Below are positions 9,002 through 17,977 of a DNA stretch of 64,000 nt, one piece after another; within the stretch, counting starts at the first letter, position 1, and each line of letters opens with the position of its first letter. The stretch spans positions 486,510 to 550,509 of the forward strand of contig JAYPPH010000005.1 in assembly GCA_038131365.1 (NCBI GenBank), read 5' to 3'. Under the pieces are notes generated by a model that was not told the origin of the DNA, did not search any database, and saw only the letters and a list, made by a program, of their open reading frames with translations. The position numbers were made by a program, and so were the translations under genes. Origin of the DNA: Marisalimonas marina (lineage in GTDB: Bacteria; Pseudomonadota; Alphaproteobacteria; Puniceispirillales; Marisalimonadaceae).

Positions 9002-10177
9002 TTGGTTAAGCCAAATATAAATTTGTTGGCAGTAATTGTCGCTGTTCCTGTAATAGGAATGACAATCATATCACCAGCACTCACAGTTATAAAAGATGAC
9101 TTGAATATCTCCTTTTCAGATACTCAATTGATTTTGACATTATATTTTACTTTTTTAGCACTTGGACAGATACTTTCAGGACCCTTTTCTGACAAATATG
9201 GAAGAAAGCCAATTCTTTTATTAGGCGCCTCTATTTACTCAATTTCAGCTTTTTTAGCTTCGTTATCTTCAAACATTGAAATTTTATTGATACTTAGATG
9301 TTTCCAGGGTTTTGGAGCTGCTGCGTGTCTATCAGTTGGTAGGACAATTCTAAGTGATTGTTTTGAGATAAAGGAGGCGGCAAAACAAATGTCAAAAATG
9401 ACTGCAATTATGGCAGTCATCCCAATTTCATGCTTTATTTTTGGAGGTTTTTTAGCAGATTTTCTAGGTTGGAGGACAAACCTCGTTGCATTAGGTGTAA
9501 TTAGTCTATTGTTAATTATTTGTATGTTATTGATGTTACAAGAAACATTAGAAACAAAAGCAAAGAGTATTAGCTTTTATAACATGTTTCTTGTTTATAA
9601 AGGATTAGTAAAAAATAATTCTTTTAATTTTTTTACAGTAACAACAGCAATGCAAACATCCATGTTTTTTGCAATGAATGGATTTATGCCATATGAATTT
9701 GCAAGAAAAGGGGTGAGTATTTCTGAATTTGGAATATGGTTTTCTTTAACTTCTGTAGGTTATATTTTTGGTAATATAATAAATAGTAGATTAAGCCCTT
9801 TGCTTGGCTTAGAAAAAATGTGTTTAATTGGAACGGTTTGTTCTTTTACAACAGTTTTTATTTTTTTTATTAATAATAATTTTTTAGAAAATGGACCTCT
9901 GGCTTTATCTTTAATTTGTGTATTGTTTGGGTGCTCTAACGGTTTTGCTGTTGCAAACAGTATGACTGGAGCAATTAATTCATCAAAATCAAACAAAGGG
10001 GCTGCCAGTGGCTTAATGGGAGCTTTTCAAGTTGGTTCAGGTGGTTTGGCAGGTTTTCTCATAATTTTCTTTGGTGGTGCTGAAAATTTTAATATATGTT
10101 TAACAGCACTATTTATTATGTCAGGGATTTCAATAATTTCTTCATACTTAATCTTAAAAAAAAGGAATGAGGTATAA
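9002..10177 (+). CDS. MFS transporter, Bcr/CflA (drug:H+ antiporter) type
   Basis: A 391-residue inner-membrane carrier with 12 predicted hydrophobic segments. The MFS loop 2-3 motif appears as GPFSDKYGRKPILLLG near residues 61-75, and RCFQGFGAAACLSVGR matches motif C-region sequences of the Bcr/CflA branch. It starts with TTG at 9002. It lies between the VOC gene and an amidohydrolase, with 8 bp to the latter, so it may carry the substrate of this metabolic cluster rather than a drug. Confidence 0.85.
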   Translation: MVKPNINLLAVIVAVPVIGMTIISPALTVIKDDLNISFSDTQLILTLYFTFLALGQILSGPFSDKYGRKPILLLGASIYSISAFLASLSSNIEILLILRCFQGFGAAACLSVGRTILSDCFEIKEAAKQMSKMTAIMAVIPISCFIFGGFLADFLGWRTNLVALGVISLLLIICMLLMLQETLETKAKSISFYNMFLVYKGLVKNNSFNFFTVTTAMQTSMFFAMNGFMPYEFARKGVSISEFGIWFSLTSVGYIFGNIINSRLSPLLGLEKMCLIGTVCSFTTVFIFFINNNFLENGPLALSLICVLFGCSNGFAVANSMTGAINSSKSNKGAASGLMGAFQVGSGGLAGFLIIFFGGAENFNICLTALFIMSGISIISSYLILKKRNEV

Positions 10178-10185
10178 ATTTAAAA

Positions 10186-11088
10186 ATGTCTGATGATATT
10201 GAAATTATAGATGCTCATCATCATTTCTGGGATCTTAATCAAAACTACTATCCTTTTTTAAGTGACAAAATTGATGAAAATTTTTTCTTAGGAAACTATG
10301 AGTTTATTAGAAAAAATTATTTGCCTATTGATTATCTAAATGACTCAAAGGAGCATAATGTCATAGGTACTATTCATTGTGAAGCTGAATGGGATAGAAA
10401 CGACCAAGTTGGCGAAACGAGATGGTTAGAAAATCTATCTAAGAAAAACAAATTTCCCAATGCTATTGTAGCACATGCGTGGTTTCATAAAAAGAATTCT
10501 GAAGAGGTTATTGCAAAGCAGGCGAGTTTTGACATGGTTAAAGGAATAAGATCAAAACCTATCACAAAACTCACACCCAATTCTGATGATTTAACGGGTG
10601 AGGGGAGTATGCAAGATATTAACTGGAGAAATGGTCTGAAATTACTAGAAAAGTACAATTTAAACTATGATTTAAGAATACCTAATTGGCATTTAGAAGA
10701 AGCAATTGAAATAGTAAGATTAATACCAAATACAAAAGTAATCATTAATCATGCAGGATTTCCGTGGGATAGAACAGAGCAAGGAATGGAATATTGGAGG
10801 AAAGGTATTAAGTTGATGTCACTTGAGCCAAATACATTCATTAAACTATCTGAATTTGGCGTTAAAGATAAGGATTGGAATTATTCCCAAAATGAACAAA
10901 TAATCAAAGAATTAATTGACTTATTTAGCCCTCAAAGATGTATGTTTGCTAGTAATTTTCCAGTTTCTAAAATTAAAATATCTTTTAAGGATCTCTATAA
11001 TAACTATAAAAAAATCGTGAAAAGTTTTTCTTCTGATGAAAAAAAATGGCTTTTTGCAAAAACTGCTTCAGAAGTTTATAATCTATAA
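10186..11088 (+). CDS. amidohydrolase, 2-pyrone-4,6-dicarboxylate lactonase-like
   Basis: A 300-residue TIM-barrel metallohydrolase. The N-terminal metal motif is IIDAHHHFWDL at residues 8-18, the middle has VIINHAGFPWDR, and a late aspartate-region is replaced by FASNFPVSKI. These features match the amidohydrolase_2 family that includes lactonases and L-fucono-lactonase relatives. It probably opens a lactone or similar ring in carbon catabolism; the substrate is unknown. It follows the MFS gene closely and precedes an aminotransferase. Confidence 0.8.
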   Translation: MSDDIEIIDAHHHFWDLNQNYYPFLSDKIDENFFLGNYEFIRKNYLPIDYLNDSKEHNVIGTIHCEAEWDRNDQVGETRWLENLSKKNKFPNAIVAHAWFHKKNSEEVIAKQASFDMVKGIRSKPITKLTPNSDDLTGEGSMQDINWRNGLKLLEKYNLNYDLRIPNWHLEEAIEIVRLIPNTKVIINHAGFPWDRTEQGMEYWRKGIKLMSLEPNTFIKLSEFGVKDKDWNYSQNEQIIKELIDLFSPQRCMFASNFPVSKIKISFKDLYNNYKKIVKSFSSDEKKWLFAKTASEVYNL

Positions 11089-11106
11089 ATAATTTTGGAG
11101 TATTAA

Positions 11107-12204
11107 TTGAGTATAAAATACACGGATATAGTTGATAGTCTTCCAGCTTCAGTACCATTTGTAGGCCCTGAAGCACAGGAGAGAGCCAATAGCCAAATTT
11201 TTAGAGCTCGAATAGGTGCAAATGAGAGTGTTTTTGGACCTTCTGCTAAAGCTGTTCAAGCAATCCAAAAAGAAATCAATAATACATGGCAATACGGTGA
11301 TCCTGAGAATTTTGATTTAAAAAATGCCCTAGCTTTAAAACATGGTGTATTGAGTGAGAATATTGTTGTTGGCGAGGGTATAGACGGACTTCTAGGGTAT
11401 TTGGTTAGGTTAATAATCCAAGAGGGTGACAACGTTGTTACCACCGATGGAGCCTACCCTACATTTAATTACCACGTAAATGGATATGGTGGTAAATTAC
11501 ACAAAGTGCCTTTTAAAAATGATACTGAGGATTTAGAAGGCTTATTAGCTAAAGTAAAAGAAACTTCGGCTAAAATTCTATATGTTTCAAACCCCAATAA
11601 TCCAATGGGTACAATTAATCAACCAAAGGGCATAGAAAATTTAATTAAAAATCTTCCTAAGTCGACTATGTTATGCTTAGATGAGGCATATATTGATTTT
11701 CTACCATCTGATTTGATACCAAACATTTCTGAAAATGAGCCTAATGTTATAAGAATGCGAACATTTTCTAAAGCTTATGGGATGGCTGGCTTGAGAGTTG
11801 GATACGCCATTGGTGAAAAAAACACTATATTAAATTTTGAAAAAATAAGAAATCACTTTGGAATGTCTAGAGTATCTCAAGTTGGCGCTTTGGCTGCACT
11901 AGATGACAATGAATTTATTAATGATATAATTAGAAAAGTCGAATTGGCTAAAAAAAGAATAATTGACATTGTTAAAGAGAATAATTGTAAATATATAAAT
12001 TCTTATACAAATTTTATAGCTATTGATTGTCTAAAGGATCATGTTTATGCAAAAAACATTTTAGAAAATCTCATCAAAAATGGAATTTTTGTTAGAATGC
12101 CATATTCATTTCCACAAAATAGATGTATAAGAGTTACTGTCGGATTAGATGAAGATATAAATTTATTTGCAAAATATTTTCCAATTGCATTAAAAGAGAG
12201 CTAA
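11107..12204 (+). CDS. PLP-dependent aminotransferase, histidinol-phosphate aminotransferase-like
   Basis: A 365-residue class I/II aminotransferase. The PLP-binding lysine is in TFSKAYGMAGLRVGY, the cofactor-ring residues are in VSNPNNPMGT and LDEAYIDF, and the phosphate-binding arginine region is late in the chain. The general look is HisC-like, but the setting beside an amidohydrolase and an aldehyde dehydrogenase suggests catabolism of an amino compound rather than histidine synthesis. TTG at 11107 is preceded by ttggag. No hisA-H genes are nearby. Confidence 0.82.
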   Translation: MSIKYTDIVDSLPASVPFVGPEAQERANSQIFRARIGANESVFGPSAKAVQAIQKEINNTWQYGDPENFDLKNALALKHGVLSENIVVGEGIDGLLGYLVRLIIQEGDNVVTTDGAYPTFNYHVNGYGGKLHKVPFKNDTEDLEGLLAKVKETSAKILYVSNPNNPMGTINQPKGIENLIKNLPKSTMLCLDEAYIDFLPSDLIPNISENEPNVIRMRTFSKAYGMAGLRVGYAIGEKNTILNFEKIRNHFGMSRVSQVGALAALDDNEFINDIIRKVELAKKRIIDIVKENNCKYINSYTNFIAIDCLKDHVYAKNILENLIKNGIFVRMPYSFPQNRCIRVTVGLDEDINLFAKYFPIALKES

Positions 12205-12266
12205 TATCTTCACTTAATTTTTTTCAAATTTTAGTTTTATTTATATTGAATTTAGGGAGTTAACAT

Positions 12267-13712
12267 ATGTCAACTAATTATCCAGATACTAAGCTTTTTC
12301 TTGATGGTGAATGGAGAGATGCAGTAGCTAAAGAAAATCTTGAAATAATTAATCCAGCCACAGAAGAGGTTATTGGAAAAGTATCTCATGCAAGAAAAGA
12401 GGACTTAGATATAGCTTTAACTGCAGCTGAGAAAGCTTTTAATAGTTGGAAAAATGTTTCAGCTTACGAGCGCTCAAAAATTCTTCGTAAAGCTGCTGAT
12501 ATCGTTAGAAGTAAGGCCGATGAAATCGCAACTTTGATGACTATGGAACAAGGTAAGCCTTTAGTTGAAGCTAAAATGGAAACAATGGGAGCTGCTGACT
12601 CAATTGACTGGTATGCAGAAGAAGGAAGAAGAGCATATGGAAGGATTATACCTTCACGCGCACCTCAAGGTGTTTATCAGTTTGTGTTTAAAGAAGCTGT
12701 AGGTGTTGTTGCAGCTTTTACACCATGGAATTTTCCGTTAAATCAAGTTGTGAAAAAGGTAGCTGCCGCATTTGCTGCTGGTTGTACAGCTATAGTAAAG
12801 GGTCCTGAAGAAACACCTGCAAGTGTTGCTGCGCTGATAAAAGCTTTTGACGAAGCTGGCATGCCAAAAGGTTCCATAAATTTAGTTTATGGGATACCAG
12901 CCGAAATTTCAGAATATTTAATTTCACATCCAATTGTTAGAAAAGTTACTTTTACTGGGTCAACAGCTGTAGGTAAATTGTTAGCATCTTTAGCTGGAAA
13001 ACATATGAAAAGAGTTACTATGGAATTAGGCGGTCATTCACCTGCAATAGTGTGTGAAGACGCAGATGTTAAAACAGCAGTTAAAATTTTAAGTGCTAAT
13101 AAATTTAGAAATGCAGGTCAGGTATGTATATCTCCAACAAGATTTTTAGTTCATGACTCAGTCTATGAAGAGTTTGTTGATGGATTTGTAAAGGAAGCAG
13201 AATCTATTAACGTTGGAAATGGTCTAGATGAGGGAGTTAAGATGGGACCTCTTGCACACGATAGAAGACTTACAGCAATTGAAGGGTTTGTTGCTGATGC
13301 AGTTGAAAACGGAGCAAAAATTTTAACTGGTGGTAAAAGAAAAGGTAATAAAGGTTATTTCTTCGAACCAACTGTCATGACCAATGTAAGTAATGATGCA
13401 AGAATTATGAATGAAGAACCATTTGGGCCATTGGCTCCTATAAATTCATTTAGTTCTATAGATGAAGTTGTTGAAGAATCTAACCGTCTTAATTATGGTT
13501 TGGCTGCCTACGCTTATACAAACTCAGCTAAAACCGCTAATCAATTAGGAGCATCAATAGAAAGTGGTCAGGTTTCTATTAATCATCATGGCCTAGGTCT
13601 TGTTGATACACCATTTGGAGGAGTAAAAGATTCAGGTTATGGATCAGAGGGTGGTCCAGAGGGATTAGATGCCTATATGACAACAAAATTAGTTTCTCAA
13701 ACTGGGCTATAA
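12267..13712 (+). CDS. gabD: NAD(P)-dependent succinate-semialdehyde dehydrogenase-type aldehyde dehydrogenase
   Basis: A 481-residue aldehyde dehydrogenase of normal length. The cofactor region includes FTPWNFPLNQV and FTGSTAVGK, the general base glutamate lies in MELGGHSP, and the nucleophilic cysteine in NAGQVCISPTRF. The closest familiar subgroup is GabD-like, which oxidises succinate semialdehyde to succinate, but related enzymes act on other short aldehydes. It ends the metabolic run and is followed by a strong terminator. The assignment of substrate is uncertain. Confidence 0.85.
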   Translation: MSTNYPDTKLFLDGEWRDAVAKENLEIINPATEEVIGKVSHARKEDLDIALTAAEKAFNSWKNVSAYERSKILRKAADIVRSKADEIATLMTMEQGKPLVEAKMETMGAADSIDWYAEEGRRAYGRIIPSRAPQGVYQFVFKEAVGVVAAFTPWNFPLNQVVKKVAAAFAAGCTAIVKGPEETPASVAALIKAFDEAGMPKGSINLVYGIPAEISEYLISHPIVRKVTFTGSTAVGKLLASLAGKHMKRVTMELGGHSPAIVCEDADVKTAVKILSANKFRNAGQVCISPTRFLVHDSVYEEFVDGFVKEAESINVGNGLDEGVKMGPLAHDRRLTAIEGFVADAVENGAKILTGGKRKGNKGYFFEPTVMTNVSNDARIMNEEPFGPLAPINSFSSIDEVVEESNRLNYGLAAYAYTNSAKTANQLGASIESGQVSINHHGLGLVDTPFGGVKDSGYGSEGGPEGLDAYMTTKLVSQTGL

Positions 13713-13733
13713 ACTAATTTTAAAAAAAATAAT

Positions 13734-13761
13734 AAAGCAGCCTATTTGGCTGCTTTTTTTT
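13734..13761 (+). terminator. rho-independent terminator after the aldehyde dehydrogenase gene
   Basis: AAGCAGCC and GGCTGCTT form a stem around a TATTT loop, followed by eight T. It closes the 8.5-13.7 kb metabolic run. Confidence 0.92.
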
Positions 13762-13931
13762 GTAGAATTATTAAATTAGCCTACTTTATTAAAATTAAAA
13801 CCTTATAAATAACATATTAATTGTACTATTTCTCATTTCGTGAAATTAAAGTTTCTTTTACTCAAGCTTAGCATAGATTTGTTCTCTGATTTATCGTAAG
13901 CCAAATAAGTAGAAATAATTGGAAGTTTCCT

Positions 13932-14708
13932 GTGGAAAATAAAAAAGAAGAAAAGAAAAATATCATCTTAAGTAAATATATACCTAATTTAGAAGGTCAT
14001 TATGTTATTCGCAGTCTAGAAAAAGATGATCTTTTAAATGATAAAGATCATGAAGAATGCTTTATTATAAAAGAGGGTTCAGTTTTAGCTAGAGATAAAA
14101 GTGGTAAAACTACAACTTTGAATAAAGGTGACCCAATTGGTTTTGCTGAAGCAATGGTTTCCCGTCCATATGAATTAAAATATATTTTAAAAGAAGACAC
14201 CATTGTTTTTGCATTTAAGAACTCTCTCATTAGAAAAACAATTTCAAGTTCATCATCATTAATGCGGGGAATAACAAAATATACACTTGATAGAATTTTT
14301 CATAATAGCAAAAGTAAGACTTATCATTTAATTGACGACGGGTTTTTATCTGTTCAAGAAGATAAGTTTCCTCTTAAAGAGTATGATGATGGTGATATTA
14401 TATTTATGATAAATCAAAAGCCGAAGTTCTTTTTCTACGTAGAGTCAGGCAAAGTTCAGTTAGTTTCTAAAAATGAAAAAGTAGTTGCTACATTCAATGA
14501 TGGTGAATCTTTTGGAGAAATGGCCCTTTTTACAAATACCTTGAGATCTGTAACAGCAAAATCTGTAGGTAAAACTACTCTACAAGTAGTGAGTGCAGAA
14601 TTTATTAAGAATTATTTTGATAATGAAGATCCTTTGATTAAATTTTGTCTTCTAAGTATATTCGGACGTTTAAAAGCTATGAATAATTTAAGAAATTTAG
14701 TTTTATAG
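13932..14708 (+). CDS. protein with two cyclic-nucleotide-binding-like domains
   Basis: A 258-residue cytoplasmic protein. Two cupin-like CNB folds can be traced: about residues 35-100 (EECFIIKEGSVLARD ... LNKGDPIGFAEAM) and about 135-235 (GDIIFMINQKPKFFFYVESG ... GESFGEMALFTNTLRSVTAKS). The second has the phosphate-binding-cassette pattern GEMALF....RSVTA, close to the canonical GE.AL....R.A; the first is degenerate. There is no helix-turn-helix or enzymatic domain, unlike CRP. It starts with GTG and lies 63 bp before dgoK. A partner-binding sensor role is possible; function unknown. Confidence 0.75.
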   Translation: MENKKEEKKNIILSKYIPNLEGHYVIRSLEKDDLLNDKDHEECFIIKEGSVLARDKSGKTTTLNKGDPIGFAEAMVSRPYELKYILKEDTIVFAFKNSLIRKTISSSSSLMRGITKYTLDRIFHNSKSKTYHLIDDGFLSVQEDKFPLKEYDDGDIIFMINQKPKFFFYVESGKVQLVSKNEKVVATFNDGESFGEMALFTNTLRSVTAKSVGKTTLQVVSAEFIKNYFDNEDPLIKFCLLSIFGRLKAMNNLRNLVL

Positions 14709-14770
14709 ATTTTTATTTATATATTAGGGTTATGACTTAATATTAATAAAAAATAATTTAAGGTAATTTT

Positions 14771-15664
14771 TTGAGTAGATGGATTGCTGTTGATTGGGGT
14801 ACGAGTTTTTTTCGTGCATACTTAATAGAAAATGAATTAGTTTCAGATAAAATTGAAACAAGTGACGGCATGAAATTCATCCAACAAAATGATTTTGAAA
14901 AAAAATTTATTAGTTTGATTGAAAAATGGTTAATTAAGGGCCAGGTTGTCGAAGTTTTGGCAAGTGGAATGTTAGGAGCACGCCAAGGTTGGATGGAAGC
15001 TCCTTATGAAAAAACTCCGTGTAATTTAAATAATATAAATTATGTCTCACCATTAGTTAATGATGATAGGTTTTCACTTAAAATTTTTTCTGGTGTTTCT
15101 CAAATAAATCCTCCAGATGTAATGAGAGGAGAAGAAACTCAGGTGGCAGGTTTTTTTTATAAAAACCTAAATTTTAAAGGTTCTGTTTGTTTGCCTGGAA
15201 CTCATAGTAAGTGGATTAAAGTAAAAAATGGTTTAATAGAACATTTTAAAACTTATATGTCAGGTGAACTATTTGAGGTAATCAAAAAAAATACAGTTTT
15301 GACACATAGTTTAATGTCTGAAAAAATTGATAAAAAAGAATTCTTAAATTCAGCTAACAAAATTTTTCAAAATCCAGAATATTTAACTAGTGCCTTATTT
15401 CAAATTAGAGCTGATGACTTGATTAATTCTAGGGGACCAGAGATTTATAATTCAAGGTTATCAGGATACCTTCTAGGTATTGAATTGCTTGGAACAAGGG
15501 AATACTGGGAAAAGAGAGATATTGCTTTAATAGGTGGTGAAAAAGTAATGGAACTTTATGCAAGTTTATTGGAAGATAAAGTTTTAACATTAAAAAAATT
15601 TTCTGCTGAGGATATGGTTCTAGAAGGCCTAAAAAGCTTTAGAAAAAATTTAATTAAGGATTAA
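14771..15664 (+). CDS. dgoK: 2-dehydro-3-deoxygalactonokinase
   Basis: A 297-residue sugar kinase of the DgoK family, which phosphorylates 2-keto-3-deoxygalactonate with ATP in the De Ley-Doudoroff galactose pathway. It begins WIAVDWGTSFFRAYL, the nucleotide-fold phosphate-1 loop, then VLASGMLGARQGW and the PGTHSKWIKV motif typical of DgoK. Length is normal. The TTG start at 14771 gives the full N-terminal strand. The aldolase gene follows after 3 bp. Confidence 0.92.
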   Translation: MSRWIAVDWGTSFFRAYLIENELVSDKIETSDGMKFIQQNDFEKKFISLIEKWLIKGQVVEVLASGMLGARQGWMEAPYEKTPCNLNNINYVSPLVNDDRFSLKIFSGVSQINPPDVMRGEETQVAGFFYKNLNFKGSVCLPGTHSKWIKVKNGLIEHFKTYMSGELFEVIKKNTVLTHSLMSEKIDKKEFLNSANKIFQNPEYLTSALFQIRADDLINSRGPEIYNSRLSGYLLGIELLGTREYWEKRDIALIGGEKVMELYASLLEDKVLTLKKFSAEDMVLEGLKSFRKNLIKD

Positions 15665-15667
15665 ATT

Positions 15668-16303
15668 TTGAATAACAAAAATAATATTTTCAATGAAAGA
15701 AGGCCCTTAATTGGAATATTAAGAGGGATTACACCGCTAGAAGCTGAGAGCATTTCAGATGTATTAATTGAGGCTGGAATAACTATCATTGAAGTTCCTC
15801 TAAACTCTCCTCAACCATATAAAACTATTGAGAGAATGGTAAAATTTCATGGAAAGAGTGCTATTTTTGGAGCAGGGACTGTTTTACACGTAAATGAGGT
15901 CCAAACAGTTTCTGATTGTGGTGGACAAATAATTGTTTCACCTAATTTAAATACGTTAGTTGTCAAAAAAACAAAAGATTTGAACATGTTTAGTTTTCCA
16001 GGTGTCTTTACTCCAACCGAGTGTTTTGATGCATTACAATCAGGTGCAGATGGTTTGAAGTTCTTCCCAGCATCATTGTTAAAAGAAGAAAATTTTAAGG
16101 CAATAAATTCCGTGCTCCCTACCAATACTATCTCAATAGCTGTTGGTGGAATAGATGAAAAAAAGTTTTCTAGTTGGTTAAATGTAAATATTTCAGGTTT
16201 TGGGCTAGGCTCTAATTTATATAAACCAGGAATGCTTGTAGAAGAAGTAAAGTCAAGGGCACAAGAAATTGTAAAAGCTTATGATAATCATTTTAATCCA
16301 TAA
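15668..16303 (+). CDS. dgoA: 2-dehydro-3-deoxy-6-phosphogalactonate aldolase
   Basis: A 211-residue class I aldolase of the KDPG/KDPGal family that cleaves the DgoK product to pyruvate and glyceraldehyde 3-phosphate. The early LIGILRGITPLEAE and IIEVPLNSP segments hold the active-site glutamate region; the Schiff-base lysine is in DGLKFFPASLL, and IAVGGI is the phosphate-binding turn. It forms a translation-coupled pair with dgoK and is 12 bp ahead of the formate dehydrogenase genes. Confidence 0.93.
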   Translation: MNNKNNIFNERRPLIGILRGITPLEAESISDVLIEAGITIIEVPLNSPQPYKTIERMVKFHGKSAIFGAGTVLHVNEVQTVSDCGGQIIVSPNLNTLVVKKTKDLNMFSFPGVFTPTECFDALQSGADGLKFFPASLLKEENFKAINSVLPTNTISIAVGGIDEKKFSSWLNVNISGFGLGSNLYKPGMLVEEVKSRAQEIVKAYDNHFNP

Positions 16304-16315
16304 TTTAGATTTAGT

Positions 16316-17977
16316 ATGAAAAGAAAAAATAACCAAAAAAAATCTTTCACTAGTAAATTTTCTAATGAAGATAAATTATTACTCAAAAAAATTCTTTCTC
16401 CATTAGAGTTCAGAAGAGATTTATTAATTGAGCATTTACATAAAATACAAGACCATTTCGGTTATTTGTCTGAGAAAAGCTTAATTATATTAGCAAAATT
16501 ACTTAACATTAGTGAAGTCGAGGTATATGAAGTGGCTTCATTCTACGCTCATTTCGACATAGTTAAAAAAGAAGACGCTAAGCCTGCTAAATTAACGCTA
16601 AGGGTATGTAATTCGCTTTCTTGTGAACTCTTCGGTTCCAAGTTATTAGAAGAAGAGCTTGTAAAAAAATATATAAATGAAGATATCAGGGTGCTTAAAG
16701 CTCCATGCATGGGTAGATGTGACAAAGCTCCTGTGGTTGAAATAGGACATTACCATTTAGAAAATGCTAATTTTAACAAAGTTAAAAATGCTATTTCTTG
16801 CAATCAAATCTCACCAACAATACCTGATTATGAAAAGTTTGAAGACTATAAAAACAAAGGAGGTTACGCTAAATATTTACATATAAAAAACAGTAAAGAA
16901 AACTGGTATGAAAATATCATTAAAGCTGATTTAAGAGGGTTAGGTGGAGCAGGTTTTAGAACTGCAAAAAAATGGGAGCTTGTAAACAAAGAAGTTGGAC
17001 CAAGGTATCTTGCTGTTAATGCTGATGAAGGTGAACCTGGTACTTTCAAAGATAAATTCTACCTTGAAACAGAACCCCATATGTTTTTAGAAGGATTGTT
17101 AATGGCTTCTCATGCAATTTCTGCAGAAAAATGTTTCATATATTTAAGAGATGAATATCCAGCAATCTTAAAAATATTAAAAGATGAAATCCTTACATTA
17201 GAAAAAGAAAAAATTATCCCTAATAATTTTATAGATTTAAGAAGAGGTGCTGGGGCATATATCTGTGGTGAAGAAAGCGCAATGATAGAGAGTATAGAAG
17301 GGAAAAGAGGGTTGCCCAGGCATAGACCTCCTTATGTTGGTCAGTCTGGAATTTTTGGAAGACCTACGTTAGTTCATAATGTTGAAACTCTATATTGGGT
17401 TGCAAAATTAATTAGGAACGGACCTCAAATTTTTACTAATGTAGTTAAAAATAATCGAGTAGGTATTAGAACATATTCAGTGTCGGGAAGAATAAAAAAA
17501 CCAGGTATATATTTATTACCTTCAGGCTCAACTATATTAGATATAATAGAAGCTGCAGGTGGAATGCTAGATGGACATAAGTTCAAGGCTTACCAACCTG
17601 GAGGAGCTTCTTCTGGTATTTTGCCAGCTTCAATAAATAAAGTGCCCTTAGACTTCGATGTGCTAGATAAATACAATACATTCATTGGATCTGCAGCTGT
17701 TGTTGTTTTATCCGACAAAGATGAAATAAAAAAAGTAGCTTTAAACATGATTGATTTTTTTAAATCTGAAAGCTGTGGTCAATGTACGCCTTGCAGAGTT
17801 GGTTGTGATAAAGCTTCATCAATTATGAAGAATAAAAATTGGGATATCGAGCTATTGGAAGAATTATGTGAGGTTATGGAAACTTCTTCAATATGTGGGT
17901 TAGGACAGGCTGCTACAAATCCAATAAAATCTAGTATTAATTACTTTAATGAAGAAATAAATAATCATGACAAATAA
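16316..17977 (+). CDS. fdsB: NAD-dependent formate dehydrogenase, fused NuoE/NuoF-like (γ+β) subunit
   Basis: A 553-residue electron-input subunit that passes electrons from formate oxidation to NAD+. Residues about 20-155 are NuoE-like, with 2Fe-2S cysteines in CNSLSCE and APCMGRCDKAP. The rest is NuoF-like: RGLGGAGFRTAKKW for NADH, NADEGEPGTFKD for FMN, an SLBB segment, and the C-terminal 4Fe-4S set SCGQCTPCRVGC ... SSICGLG. In Cupriavidus and Rhodobacter type FDH these are two genes (fdsG, fdsB); here they are one. The stop overlaps the start of the α subunit by 11 bp. Confidence 0.92.
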   Translation: MKRKNNQKKSFTSKFSNEDKLLLKKILSPLEFRRDLLIEHLHKIQDHFGYLSEKSLIILAKLLNISEVEVYEVASFYAHFDIVKKEDAKPAKLTLRVCNSLSCELFGSKLLEEELVKKYINEDIRVLKAPCMGRCDKAPVVEIGHYHLENANFNKVKNAISCNQISPTIPDYEKFEDYKNKGGYAKYLHIKNSKENWYENIIKADLRGLGGAGFRTAKKWELVNKEVGPRYLAVNADEGEPGTFKDKFYLETEPHMFLEGLLMASHAISAEKCFIYLRDEYPAILKILKDEILTLEKEKIIPNNFIDLRRGAGAYICGEESAMIESIEGKRGLPRHRPPYVGQSGIFGRPTLVHNVETLYWVAKLIRNGPQIFTNVVKNNRVGIRTYSVSGRIKKPGIYLLPSGSTILDIIEAAGGMLDGHKFKAYQPGGASSGILPASINKVPLDFDVLDKYNTFIGSAAVVVLSDKDEIKKVALNMIDFFKSESCGQCTPCRVGCDKASSIMKNKNWDIELLEELCEVMETSSICGLGQAATNPIKSSINYFNEEINNHDK

